Below are positions 8,425 to 16,244 of a DNA stretch of 46,346 nucleotides, in pieces. The position numbers and the translations under genes are program-made. Below the pieces are notes generated by a model. That model saw only the letters and a program-made list of their open reading frames with translations, was not told where the DNA came from and did no database searches. Source of the stretch: Vulcanimicrobiota bacterium (GTDB lineage: Bacteria; Vulcanimicrobiota; Vulcanimicrobiia; Vulcanimicrobiales; Vulcanimicrobiaceae); assembly GCA_027452165.1 (NCBI GenBank), contig DAIDGX010000020.1, forward strand, positions 1 to 46,346, read 5' to 3'. Each line of letters begins with the position of its first letter. Within the stretch, counting starts at the first letter, position 1.

Positions 8425-8865
8425 TCAGTGGGCCGTTGCGGGCTTGCCCGACGGCTGCTTCCTGCGGCGCCGCCGTTTCGGCGGCTCGGCGCTCGCGTTC
8501 GCGCTTGCCGATACACCGCTCGGCGACGCCGTGCTCGGCGATGCGGTCGCCTCGGCCTGCGCGCGTTCGTTCGTCACCGGCGGCTTCTCGCCGTCGTCGC
8601 CGCCGCCGGTCGGGCGGTTCACCGCGATGATCGGAATGCTCGCCATCATCGCGAGCGCGCGATCCTCGCGTTCGAAGTCGATCTCGACTTTTTCGCGATC
8701 GACTTCGACGTAGCGCGAGATCACGTCGACGAGATCGCGCTTCATGTTCTCGATGATCTCGGGCGCGAGCGCGAGATGGTCGGTCATGAGGACGAGACGC
8801 AGACGCTCCTTCGCCGTCGAGCTCGAGTTCTGCGTGCCGAGCATCTTTTTGAGCCACTCGATCAT
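8425..8865 (-). CDS. minE: MinE, topological specificity factor, with long C-terminal extension
   Basis: A 146-aa MinE. The first 85-90 residues show the family layout: an N-terminal amphipathic membrane-targeting helix (MIEWLKKMLG), a MinD-contacting segment (AKERLRLVLMTDHLAL) and a dimerisation region (VDVISRYVEVDREKVEIDFERE). After VNRP there is a non-conserved tail of about 55 residues: Gly/Asp, then Ala/Ser/Thr-rich, ending in a PPKRRRRRK basic patch. Typical MinE is about 85-90 residues, so the tail is extra and probably disordered. Its start overlaps the minD stop (ATGA). Confidence 0.93.
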   Translation of the reverse strand: MIEWLKKMLGTQNSSSTAKERLRLVLMTDHLALAPEIIENMKRDLVDVISRYVEVDREKVEIDFEREDRALAMMASIPIIAVNRPTGGGDDGEKPPVTNERAQAEATASPSTASPSGVSASANASAEPPKRRRRRKQPSGKPATAH

Positions 8866-9710
8866 GCGCGGCGCCCTCCAAAGAACGAGCCGAGCTTATC
8901 GAGGAACGAGTCCTTGGTTTCGACCGTCGGCGCCGGCACGTCTTCGCCCGCGATGCGCGCGGCGATCGCGTGGTAGGCGCTCGCGGTCGCGCCTTCGTCG
9001 CGCAGCGCGAGCGGCTCGCCCTTGTTCGTCGTCACGATGATCTCGGGTTCGTCCGCGATCACGCCGAGCAGCGGCAACCGCAGGATCGCGTTCACGTCCT
9101 CGACCGAGAGCATCTTGCCTTTCTTCACGAGCGCGGGGCGCAGACGATTGATGATGAGCTGCGGTTTGAACTTGTTGCCGAGCAGGCCGACGACGCGATC
9201 GACGTCGCGCACCGCGGAGACTTCGGGCGTGCAGACGACGATCGCCTCGTCGGCGCCGACCACCGCGTTCTTGAAGCCCATCTCGATACCGGCCGGGCAA
9301 TCGATCAGCACGTAGTCGAACTTCTCGCGCAGGCGCTGCACGAGCTCGCGCATCTTCTCGGTGTCGACCTCGTCTTTTTCACGCGTCTGCGCCGCGGCGA
9401 GCAGCATGAGCGTTCCGGTATGCTTGTCGGGCACGAGCGCTTCGTCAAGCGTGACGCTCTCGTCGAGGACGTCGAGCACGTGGTACTTCACGCGGCTCTC
9501 GAGTCCGAGCACGATGTCGAGGTTGCGCAAGCCGACGTCGGCGTCGACGAGCGCAACCCGGGCGCCGCGCTTCGCGAGCGCCGTGCCGAGATTCGCCGTC
9601 GTCGTCGTTTTGCCGACGCCGCCCTTGCCCGAGGTGACGACGATCGCGCGGCCGAGCTTCACCGGCGCCGCGGCCGGTGCTTCGTCGTGCATCGGTTGGA
9701 GTTCGTGCAT
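8862..9710 (-). CDS. minD: MinD (copy B, adjacent to minE)
   Basis: A 282-aa deviant-Walker ParA/MinD ATPase: SGKGGVGKTT near residues 27-36, VDADVGLRNLD, and DCPAGIEMGF in the switch region. The C-terminus ends in a short amphipathic helix (FLDKLGSFFGG), the membrane-targeting sequence of MinD. An N-terminal extension of about 20 residues (MHELQPMHDEAPAAAP) precedes the ATPase core; an internal ATG at residue 7 is an alternative start. It lies 4 nt downstream of a second minD and overlaps minE, so it is probably the copy coupled to MinE. Confidence 0.93.
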   Translation of the reverse strand: MHELQPMHDEAPAAAPVKLGRAIVVTSGKGGVGKTTTTANLGTALAKRGARVALVDADVGLRNLDIVLGLESRVKYHVLDVLDESVTLDEALVPDKHTGTLMLLAAAQTREKDEVDTEKMRELVQRLREKFDYVLIDCPAGIEMGFKNAVVGADEAIVVCTPEVSAVRDVDRVVGLLGNKFKPQLIINRLRPALVKKGKMLSVEDVNAILRLPLLGVIADEPEIIVTTNKGEPLALRDEGATASAYHAIAARIAGEDVPAPTVETKDSFLDKLGSFFGGRRA

Positions 9711-9714
9711 GGAG

Positions 9715-10506
9715 TTACCCCGCTTTCAGAGCGCCGAAGAGACGCCCGAACAAGCCTTGCGAATCGAAATTAGTGAACGGAACGACCTCGCCTTCCAAGC
9801 GGCGCGCGATCTTGTCGTAGATCACGCGCAGCTTCGCCGACTCGTCGAGCACGACCGGTTCGCCGCGGTTGGTCGTATCGATGATCTCTTCGTCGTCGGG
9901 CACGATGCCGAGCAGCTCGACCGCGAGGATCTCGCAGACGTCGTCGACCGAGAGCATGTCGCCGGACTTCACCATCGCCGGGCGCAGACGGTTGACGATC
10001 AGACGGATCGGAATCTGCTTGTCGTTGAGCTTGCCGACCACGCGATCGGCGTCGCGGATCGCGCTGACCTCGGGGGTCGTCACCACGATGGCCTCTTTCG
10101 CGCCCGCGATCGCGTTGCGGAAGCCCGCTTCGATGCCCGCCGGGCAATCGATCAGCACGTAGTCCGCGAGCTCCGCCGCCTGCTCGACGATCGCCGCGAA
10201 CTGCTCCTGCGTGATCGCGTCTTTGTCGCGCGTCTGCGCGGCCGGCAGAATCGAGAGCGATTCGAAGCGTTTGTCCTTGATCAGCGCTTGGCGCAGCTGG
10301 CAGCGGCCCTCGGCGACTTCGACCACGTCGAAGACGATGCGCTTCTCGAGCCCGAGCACGAGATCGAGGTTGCGCAGGCCGATATCGGCGTCGACGAGGA
10401 TCACGCGCGCGCCGCGTTTTGCGAGCGCCGCACCGAGATTCGCGGTCGTCGTCGTCTTGCCGACCCCGCCTTTGCCCGACGTGATGACGATGCGTCGTCC
10501 GCTCAC
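9715..10506 (-). CDS. minD: MinD (copy A, adjacent to minC)
   Basis: A 263-aa MinD paralogue with the same motifs as copy B: SGKGGVGKTT at the N-terminus, VDADIGLRNLD, DCPAGIEAGF, TTPEVSAIRDADRV, and a C-terminal membrane helix (QGLFGRLFGALKAG). It has no N-terminal extension. The two copies differ clearly in the middle (IVFDVVEVAEGRC against VKYHVLDVLDESV), so this is a diverged duplication rather than an assembly repeat. Its start overlaps the minC stop by 4 nt. Copy A next to MinC and copy B next to MinE suggests either heterodimers or partner-specific roles; that is inference. Confidence 0.93.
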   Translation of the reverse strand: MSGRRIVITSGKGGVGKTTTTANLGAALAKRGARVILVDADIGLRNLDLVLGLEKRIVFDVVEVAEGRCQLRQALIKDKRFESLSILPAAQTRDKDAITQEQFAAIVEQAAELADYVLIDCPAGIEAGFRNAIAGAKEAIVVTTPEVSAIRDADRVVGKLNDKQIPIRLIVNRLRPAMVKSGDMLSVDDVCEILAVELLGIVPDDEEIIDTTNRGEPVVLDESAKLRVIYDKIARRLEGEVVPFTNFDSQGLFGRLFGALKAG

Positions 10507-11312
10507 TCTGCGCGTACCTCCCCTAGTTTGGAAAACGGCGCGATGACGATTCTCCCATCGCGCACGAATGCACCCTCCGGTTCCGAGGAACGCGTGCGCG
10601 TTTCCTCGTCCATCGCGATCGAGGTCGCGATGCGCAGTTGCGTTGCTTGCAGCTGCAGCGCGTACACGCGCGCGCGATCGTCGCCCTGCGCGCCCGCGTG
10701 CGCGACGCCGAGCAAGCGCCCGAAGACCAGCACGTCGCCCGTCGCGACCAGCTCCGTTCCCGGATTGACGTCGCCGACGACGACGATGTTGCCCACGTGA
10801 TGCAGCGCTTGCCCGCCCCGCAGCGTGCCGACGTGATAGAGCACACCCGGCGGCTGCGGCGCCACGTGAAGCGGCACGTTCGCCTGCACCGGCGCGACCG
10901 CCGCCGCGGGCGCCGTTTGCGGCGCCGAGCGGCGCACGCTCGGCTGCCCGCTGCGGCGACGCTGCGCGATGTCGGCGCGCGCACCGGCGAAGTCGGCGAC
11001 GAGCGAGCGCGCGGAATCCGAGAGTTTGAGTTCGCCCTTGGGCTTGAGCGCGCGACGGCGTGCGAGCTCCTCCGCAGCGTGCCCCTGCTCGACGCCGCCG
11101 AGCTCGATCCCGTGCGTCTCGAGGAGCGCGCGCAGCGCCGCCAGTTCGGCCGCGCTCGGCGGTTCGGCGCCGACGACCGCCGTCGCCGCCGTGCCACGGT
11201 AGAAGTCGGGTCGCTCGGTAAGCCGAGCTTCCAACTCGGCGAGCGCCCCTTCGAACTCGCGATCGGCCAACATCAATTCGAGGCCCCGGCCCCGACCACG
11301 GATCAACGCCAT
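10503..11312 (-). CDS. minC: MinC, septum-site inhibitor of FtsZ
   Basis: A 269-aa MinC. The N-terminal domain (IRGRGRGLELMLADREFEG onward, about 1-110) would bind FtsZ. After an Ala/Pro/Arg-rich linker (about 110-150), the C-terminal beta-helix domain carries the diagnostic TLRGGQALHHVGNIVVVGDV, NPGTELVATGDVLVFGRL and AHAG. The final 35 residues (SEPEGAFVRDGRIVIAPFSK) match the usual MinC end. It is the first gene of minC-minD-minD-minE-rodA. A 6-bp hairpin lies immediately upstream of the ATG and no good Shine-Dalgarno is visible. Confidence 0.92.
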   Translation of the reverse strand: MALIRGRGRGLELMLADREFEGALAELEARLTERPDFYRGTAATAVVGAEPPSAAELAALRALLETHGIELGGVEQGHAAEELARRRALKPKGELKLSDSARSLVADFAGARADIAQRRRSGQPSVRRSAPQTAPAAAVAPVQANVPLHVAPQPPGVLYHVGTLRGGQALHHVGNIVVVGDVNPGTELVATGDVLVFGRLLGVAHAGAQGDDRARVYALQLQATQLRIATSIAMDEETRTRSSEPEGAFVRDGRIVIAPFSKLGEVRAE

Positions 11313-11318
11313 TGGGGA

Positions 11319-11334
11319 GCGATCTTCTGATCGC
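11319..11334 (-). promoter_or_regulatory. Hairpin just 5' of minC start
   Basis: GCGATC-AGAA-GATCGC (read on the minus strand) is a perfect 6-bp stem with a GNRA-unlike AGAA tetraloop, ending 7 nt before the minC ATG where a ribosome-binding site would normally sit. It could modulate initiation or mark the 5' end of the transcript. The evidence is structural only. Confidence 0.3.
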
Positions 11335-11500
11335 CGGGGAACCCGCCTTCAGGCATCCACAGCGACTCGCAAGTTCTTGCCATTATCCACATCCAATACA
11401 CAGAGAGCCGATGTAACGTCCGAGGCCGGCCGAGCGTTGGATTCTTTCAGACTCGGGCCGTAACATAAGGACGAGCTCCCAAGTAAAGGTAGGCGAACCC

Positions 11501-13513
11501 ATGTTCCGTCGCATCCTCCCCCTGGCCGTGATTCTCTCGATCGTTGGTGCCATATGCCCGGCACCTGCGCGCGCGGTCTCGACCCAATCCGAGATCGAGA
11601 TGGGGCGCATGAGCGACGAGCAAATCGTCGAGACCAACGTCATCGAGACCGATCCGCTGCTCAACGCCTACGTGCAGAAGATCGCGAACAACGTCTGGCG
11701 CGAAGTCGCGCGCAAGGACGTTCCGTACAACATCAAGATCATCAAGGACACCGAGGTCAACTCGTTCGCGACGCTCGGCGGCTACGTCTACATCAACGAA
11801 GGCCTGATCGACTTCGTGCAGTCCGACGACGAACTCGCGGGCGTCATCGGCCACGAAACGGGGCACATCGAGCGCCGCCACGTGCTCACCATGCAGTCGA
11901 AGGCGCAAGCGCTCAACCTGCTCTTCGGCGTCGCCGCGCTCTTCTCGCCGATCATCTACCAGTTCGGCAATTTGATGGAGGCCGGCGCCGTCGCGAAGAT
12001 CTCGCGCGCCGACGAACTCCAAGCCGATCGCACCGGTCTGCAGCTCATGTCGCGCGCCGGATACGATCCCGACGCGATGGAGACGATGCTCGCGCACTTG
12101 AACGCGCTCGGCAACGCGCACAGCGATCTCGTCACGAAATATCTCGAGGATCACCCCGATCCGGGCGCGCGCGTCAATCACCTGCTCGGGTATCCCGAAC
12201 TCAATCCGAAAGACGTCACCGAGCAGCAGCTTCTCGTGCAGGCGCTCAACGACCGCGAGCGCGCGCGGTACGAATACTCGGCCGTGAAATTCCAGAATAT
12301 CCTCAAGACGGATCCGGGCAACGCCGAAGCGCTGCTCGGCCTCGGCCAAGACCAGCTCGCCCTCGGTTTCCCGAACAAGAGCGAACAGACGCTCGCGGAA
12401 GCCGCGCAGAAGGGCGGCACGCAGGAGCGCGATCTCGCGAACGCGCGTATCGCCGCACTGCAGCAGATGGAAGTCCAGCACGTCAACCTCACGCAGCCGA
12501 ACCTCGGCCAACTGCGCGGGCTGCTCGCCGACGCGCAGGCCTCGCAGGCGCAAGCCAACACCGAGATCGGCGCACGGCGCGACGAGGGCCGCGATCAGCT
12601 CAAGCAGATCAACGCGCGCTTCGACGCGCTGCAATACGAAGTTCCCGACTTCAGTGCGATCAATCCGCCGCACGGCTCACGCCTGGAAGCGATCCTCAAG
12701 AACATCAACGTGATGTCGCGTTCGATCAATAGCGCGCTCGCCGATTCGAGCGAGTCGATCAACGGCGTGGGTTCGCTCGAGAAGAACAAAGAATCCGGGC
12801 TGCTGCGCGACAGCCGCGACATCCTCAACGAGATGCAGGCGCCGCTCGACACCACCCCGATTCCCACCGACTCGCTCGCCGTGCTGCCGTCGTATCCGAG
12901 CATGTTCACCGAGATGCGCGCGGCCGACAGCGACATGATCCGCTCCGTGGACGCGGCGCGCGCCGGCCTCACGATCATGGATCAAGGGCTCGGCGATCTC
13001 GACGCGTTCTTCAAAGACCTCAACAACGTGCACCTGAATTTCCAGGGCGACATCTCGCAGTATCAGTACAACCAGCTCGCGCCGCAGGTGCAGCAGCTCG
13101 CGACGACGTTCAACAACGCCGCGACCGCCGCGTCGCAAGCCGATCAGCTCTTCAACATGGCACGCACGCGCCAGCTCTCGACGCGCATCACGCTGCTCGG
13201 CCTCGGGACCTCGCCGCAGCGCTACGCAACGCTGCAATACGCGCTCATGAAGCGCTTCGGGATGGACGGCGTGCCGTACGAAGAGATGCTCCACGACGGG
13301 CTGACGCCCGGTGACGTGACGGTCGCGACGATTCTTGCCGCCGACATCAAGTCCGATCCGACCGAGATTCTCGACGAAGCGGTGCGCACGAAGAAGTCGC
13401 CCGTCGACGTCGCGAACGAGCACGGCATGCACGCCTGGCCGCTCGAGATCTTCACCGGGTTGATCTATCTCGACTACACCGACGATCCGACCAAGGAACT
13501 CTCGACGACCTAG
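11501..13513 (+). CDS. Secreted M48-family metalloprotease with TPR-like region
   Basis: A 670-aa protein. The signal peptide spans about residues 1-25 (hydrophobic core, then APARA). The M48 zinc protease domain has HETGH at 118-122 and a downstream ligand Glu172 in DELQAD. This matches BepA/LoiP-type periplasmic proteases that act in outer-membrane protein quality control. Residues about 240-310 look like tetratricopeptide repeats (a repeat with AEALLGLGQDQLALGFP). The C-terminal half (about 330-670) is long, Gln/Asn-rich and helical, and I do not recognise it. AAAGGTAGG precedes the ATG. Its stop abuts the next ATG with no gap, so the two genes are cotranslated. Confidence 0.88.
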   Translation: MFRRILPLAVILSIVGAICPAPARAVSTQSEIEMGRMSDEQIVETNVIETDPLLNAYVQKIANNVWREVARKDVPYNIKIIKDTEVNSFATLGGYVYINEGLIDFVQSDDELAGVIGHETGHIERRHVLTMQSKAQALNLLFGVAALFSPIIYQFGNLMEAGAVAKISRADELQADRTGLQLMSRAGYDPDAMETMLAHLNALGNAHSDLVTKYLEDHPDPGARVNHLLGYPELNPKDVTEQQLLVQALNDRERARYEYSAVKFQNILKTDPGNAEALLGLGQDQLALGFPNKSEQTLAEAAQKGGTQERDLANARIAALQQMEVQHVNLTQPNLGQLRGLLADAQASQAQANTEIGARRDEGRDQLKQINARFDALQYEVPDFSAINPPHGSRLEAILKNINVMSRSINSALADSSESINGVGSLEKNKESGLLRDSRDILNEMQAPLDTTPIPTDSLAVLPSYPSMFTEMRAADSDMIRSVDAARAGLTIMDQGLGDLDAFFKDLNNVHLNFQGDISQYQYNQLAPQVQQLATTFNNAATAASQADQLFNMARTRQLSTRITLLGLGTSPQRYATLQYALMKRFGMDGVPYEEMLHDGLTPGDVTVATILAADIKSDPTEILDEAVRTKKSPVDVANEHGMHAWPLEIFTGLIYLDYTDDPTKELSTT

Positions 13514-14506
13514 ATGGCTTCAGCACTCGGCGCGAGCGACATCTTCCGGCTCGTTCGCAAAGGCATCGACGTCAACACGGTGCACGCGAACGTGCGCAAG
13601 CCGTTTCGCTTTCTGTTGTGCGGCGATCCGGCGCTCGTTTCCGAACTGCGCACGCTCTTGCTCTCCGGGCACGACGACGGCTCGATTCCGCTCGACGCCG
13701 CCGCCTGTCTCGAAACGATCGACCCGAGCCGGCCGCTGCCCACGGCGACGAGCGAAGTGCGCGTCGTCATCTTCCTCGGCCGCCGCGGCGACGCCGAGGC
13801 TGCCTATCTCGAACCGCTCAAGACGCTGCGCGTGCCGATCCTCGCGGTCACGGTCGATCCCGCCGGCACGCCGAGCAGCCCCTCGACGCTCCCCGCCGCA
13901 TCGAGCACCGGCGAGTACGTCGTCCACGCGCTATCGCGCGACGCGCTGCGCGGCCGGGTCTTCGCGCACGTGGTCGATGCCTCGAAGGGCGTCGAGATCG
14001 CGGTCGGGCGCCGCTTGCCGGCGCTGCGCGAAACCGTCGCCGCGAAGCTCACGCGCGACGCCGCGAACAACGCGCTGAAGGTCGCGCTCGCGAGCGCCGT
14101 CGTCGATCACATTCCGGTCGTCGGCATCGTTCTCGGCGCGTTTGCCTCGGCGGGCGACATGGTCGCGATCACCGGCATCCAGATGATGCTGCTGCTGCAC
14201 ATTCAAGCGGCCTACGGGCGCGATCCCGACGTGCAGCGCATGTGGCAGCTGCTCCCGGTCATCGGCGGCGGCTTCGGCTGGCGCACGCTCGCGCGCGAAC
14301 TCGTCGGCTTCGTTCCGGTTGCCGGCATCGCGATCAAGGGCGCGATCGCCTATGCGGGCACGATCCTCGTCGGTGAAGGCGTTACGTTCTACCTCGAACA
14401 CGGCCAGCACATGAACAAGGGCCAAGCAAAGCAGGTCTACGATCGCACGAAAGAAGACGCGCTGCGCTTCGCCCGCGATCTGACCACGCGCTTCAAGCGC
14501 CCCTAG
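13514..14506 (+). CDS. DUF697-like membrane-associated protein
   Basis: A 330-aa protein. The N-terminal 150 residues contain a Rossmann-like fold pattern (FRFLLCGDPALVSEL, VRVVIFLGRRGDAEA) without a canonical Walker A. The C-terminal half has hydrophobic helices typical of DUF697/YcjF-type proteins (AVVDHIPVVGIVLGAFASAGDMVAITGIQ and GFVPVAGIAIKGAIAYAGT, each given here in part of its length). DUF697 domains commonly follow dynamin-like or Ras-like GTPase domains; here the nucleotide-binding loop appears lost. It begins immediately after the M48 protease stop. The role is unknown. Confidence 0.65.
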   Translation: MASALGASDIFRLVRKGIDVNTVHANVRKPFRFLLCGDPALVSELRTLLLSGHDDGSIPLDAAACLETIDPSRPLPTATSEVRVVIFLGRRGDAEAAYLEPLKTLRVPILAVTVDPAGTPSSPSTLPAASSTGEYVVHALSRDALRGRVFAHVVDASKGVEIAVGRRLPALRETVAAKLTRDAANNALKVALASAVVDHIPVVGIVLGAFASAGDMVAITGIQMMLLLHIQAAYGRDPDVQRMWQLLPVIGGGFGWRTLARELVGFVPVAGIAIKGAIAYAGTILVGEGVTFYLEHGQHMNKGQAKQVYDRTKEDALRFARDLTTRFKRP

Positions 14507-14507
14507 C

Positions 14508-15236
14508 CTAGAGGCGTTCGAGCAAGTCTTCGTCGTTGAGGCGCTGCAAGTCGGCCGGAAGGCGCGCGCGCACGCGTTCGGCGATCGAGGCGGCGAGCAC
14601 CGCGCGGCGCTCGGGGAGCAGCGTGTCGCGACGCTCCAGAAACCGTTTGATCAGGGCGCGCTCGTCGCCCGACACGTAGGCGGTCGCCGCATATACCGGC
14701 TCGTTCGCGAGATCGCGCAGCGCGGCGAGCTCGACCTCCATGCGCGCGTCACGCACCACGATCGTGCCCGCGGCAAGGTCCCCGACGCGCTTATTCTCGT
14801 GCGAGAGCAGCGCCGCGAACATCGAAACCAGATAGAAGCCGAGCGCGAACTCGCCGACGCGGATGAGGTTGCGCACGAGCGCGGCGGTGAAGTCGATCGG
14901 ATAGCCGCCGTCGCGCACGACGCGAATGCCGAGCATGCGTTTTCCGGGCGTCTGGCCGTTCCAGAGCGCTTCGAAGACGATGAAATACCCGAAGAACACG
15001 AGGAAGAGCGTGACGACGACGAACGCGATCGCGATATTGGTCGCCAGATCGTCCTTCACGTTCGCCGATTTCGGCGCGTGCGAGCCGATCTCGGCGATGC
15101 CGAAGGCGATCGCGAACGCGATCGCGATCTGGATGCCGAGATCGATCGTCACGGCGAGAAAGCGCGTGCCGAGCCCCGCGAGCTCGTAGGAGAACGCGAT
15201 CGATTCGGGCGTGCGCACCTCTAGGGTTCGGTCCAT
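14508..15236 (-). CDS. RDD-family membrane protein
   Basis: A 242-aa protein with an RDD domain: four hydrophobic segments at about 25-160 and the family features GTRFLAVTIDLG and GQTPGKRMLGIRVVRDGG, ending with HENKRVGDLAAGTIVVR. A soluble helical C-terminal part (about 175-242) ends in LNDEDLLERL. The start used is the ATG at 15236 (MDRTLEVRTPE). The open frame runs about 500 nt further upstream, but only antisense to the SpoIIM-like gene, so that extension is rejected. Only 21 bp separate the two divergent starts. It probably works with the SpoIIM-like/MoxR/DUF58 cluster. Confidence 0.85.
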   Translation of the reverse strand: MDRTLEVRTPESIAFSYELAGLGTRFLAVTIDLGIQIAIAFAIAFGIAEIGSHAPKSANVKDDLATNIAIAFVVVTLFLVFFGYFIVFEALWNGQTPGKRMLGIRVVRDGGYPIDFTAALVRNLIRVGEFALGFYLVSMFAALLSHENKRVGDLAAGTIVVRDARMEVELAALRDLANEPVYAATAYVSGDERALIKRFLERRDTLLPERRAVLAASIAERVRARLPADLQRLNDEDLLERL

Positions 15237-15257
15237 CGGTTCTGTAAGTGGGACGCG

Positions 15258-16244
15258 GTGACGCAGGCTACCTTCGTCGAACGCCGATCCGAGGCGTGGG
15301 AAACGCTCGATGCGCTCCTCGTGCGCGCCGCGAAACGCGGCGTGCGGCGACTCGCTCCCGAGGAGATCGAAGCGATCGGGCGCCTCTATCGCGCCGCAAC
15401 GAGCGACCTCGCCTACGCGACGGGCCGCGGATACGACGCGCGCGTGCTCGAGTACCTGAACCGCCTCGTCGCGCGCGCGCACGCCTACGTGTACGGCGCC
15501 GCCGCGACGACGGGCTGGGAGCGCGTCGCGCACTTCTACACGCATACGTTTCCGGCGGAATTTCGCCGCTCGTTCGCGCTCTTCGCGCTCTGCACGGCGC
15601 TCACGATCGTGACGGCGATCGTGGCCTACGTCGCGATTCGCACCCGTCCGGGCGATGCATACGCGCTGCTGCCGCAGCAACTGATCCCCTCGGTCATCAA
15701 GAAAAGTCTGCACGACTCGAACTTCGCCTTCGATCCCACCCAATCGCCGCTGATGTCAAGCGAGATCATCACAAACAACGTACGCGTCGCGATCATGGCG
15801 TTTGCAGGGTGCGTCACGCTCGGAATTTTCACCGTATCGATCATCGCGCAGAACGGGCTCATGCTCGGAGGTGTTGGCGCGCTCTTCACCAATGCCGGGT
15901 TCGGCCCGGATTTTTGGGTGACCGTGGCGCCACACGGTGTGATCGAACTCACCGCAATTCAGATCGCCGGCGCCGCCGGATTGCTGATAAGCCTGGGCAT
16001 CATCGCGCCCGGTCGCATGCGCCGTCGCGACGCGATTCGCACGAGCGCCGCGCGCGCAGGCGTGCTGATCGCTGGCGTGGCCTCGATGCTGGTCATCGCG
16101 GGAACGATCGAGGGCTTCTACTCCCCGCTACGATTGCCGGCCGCACCCCGGGTAGCCGTGGGCGTGATTACCGGCATCCTGCTCGTGCTCTACTTCGCCT
16201 TTGCGGGACGCGAGCGCCGCATCACAACAACGCACGACCCTTAA
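15258..16244 (+). CDS. SpoIIM-like (stage II sporulation protein M family) membrane protein
   Basis: A 328-aa membrane protein with a soluble helical N-terminus (about 1-100) and five to six hydrophobic segments. The family core is visible as NNVRVAIMAFAGCVTLGIFT, then NGLMLGGVGALF and the PHGVIELTAIQIAGAAG signature. In non-sporulating bacteria this DUF95 family sits next to RDD, MoxR and DUF58 genes, exactly as here, and sporulation is not implied. The start is GTG. Its 3' end overlaps the convergent DUF58 gene by 23 nt. Confidence 0.88.
   Translation: MTQATFVERRSEAWETLDALLVRAAKRGVRRLAPEEIEAIGRLYRAATSDLAYATGRGYDARVLEYLNRLVARAHAYVYGAAATTGWERVAHFYTHTFPAEFRRSFALFALCTALTIVTAIVAYVAIRTRPGDAYALLPQQLIPSVIKKSLHDSNFAFDPTQSPLMSSEIITNNVRVAIMAFAGCVTLGIFTVSIIAQNGLMLGGVGALFTNAGFGPDFWVTVAPHGVIELTAIQIAGAAGLLISLGIIAPGRMRRRDAIRTSAARAGVLIAGVASMLVIAGTIEGFYSPLRLPAAPRVAVGVITGILLVLYFAFAGRERRITTTHDP

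Noticed and set aside
8381-8881. Minus-strand Arg-rich ORF overlapping minE
   Set aside because: Different frame from minE, without any domain; the 8425-8865 frame carries the clear MinE signatures.
15237-15743. N-terminal extension of the RDD gene
   Set aside because: The extra 169 codons lie antisense to the SpoIIM-like gene and carry no domain, whereas the ATG at 15236 begins the RDD fold.
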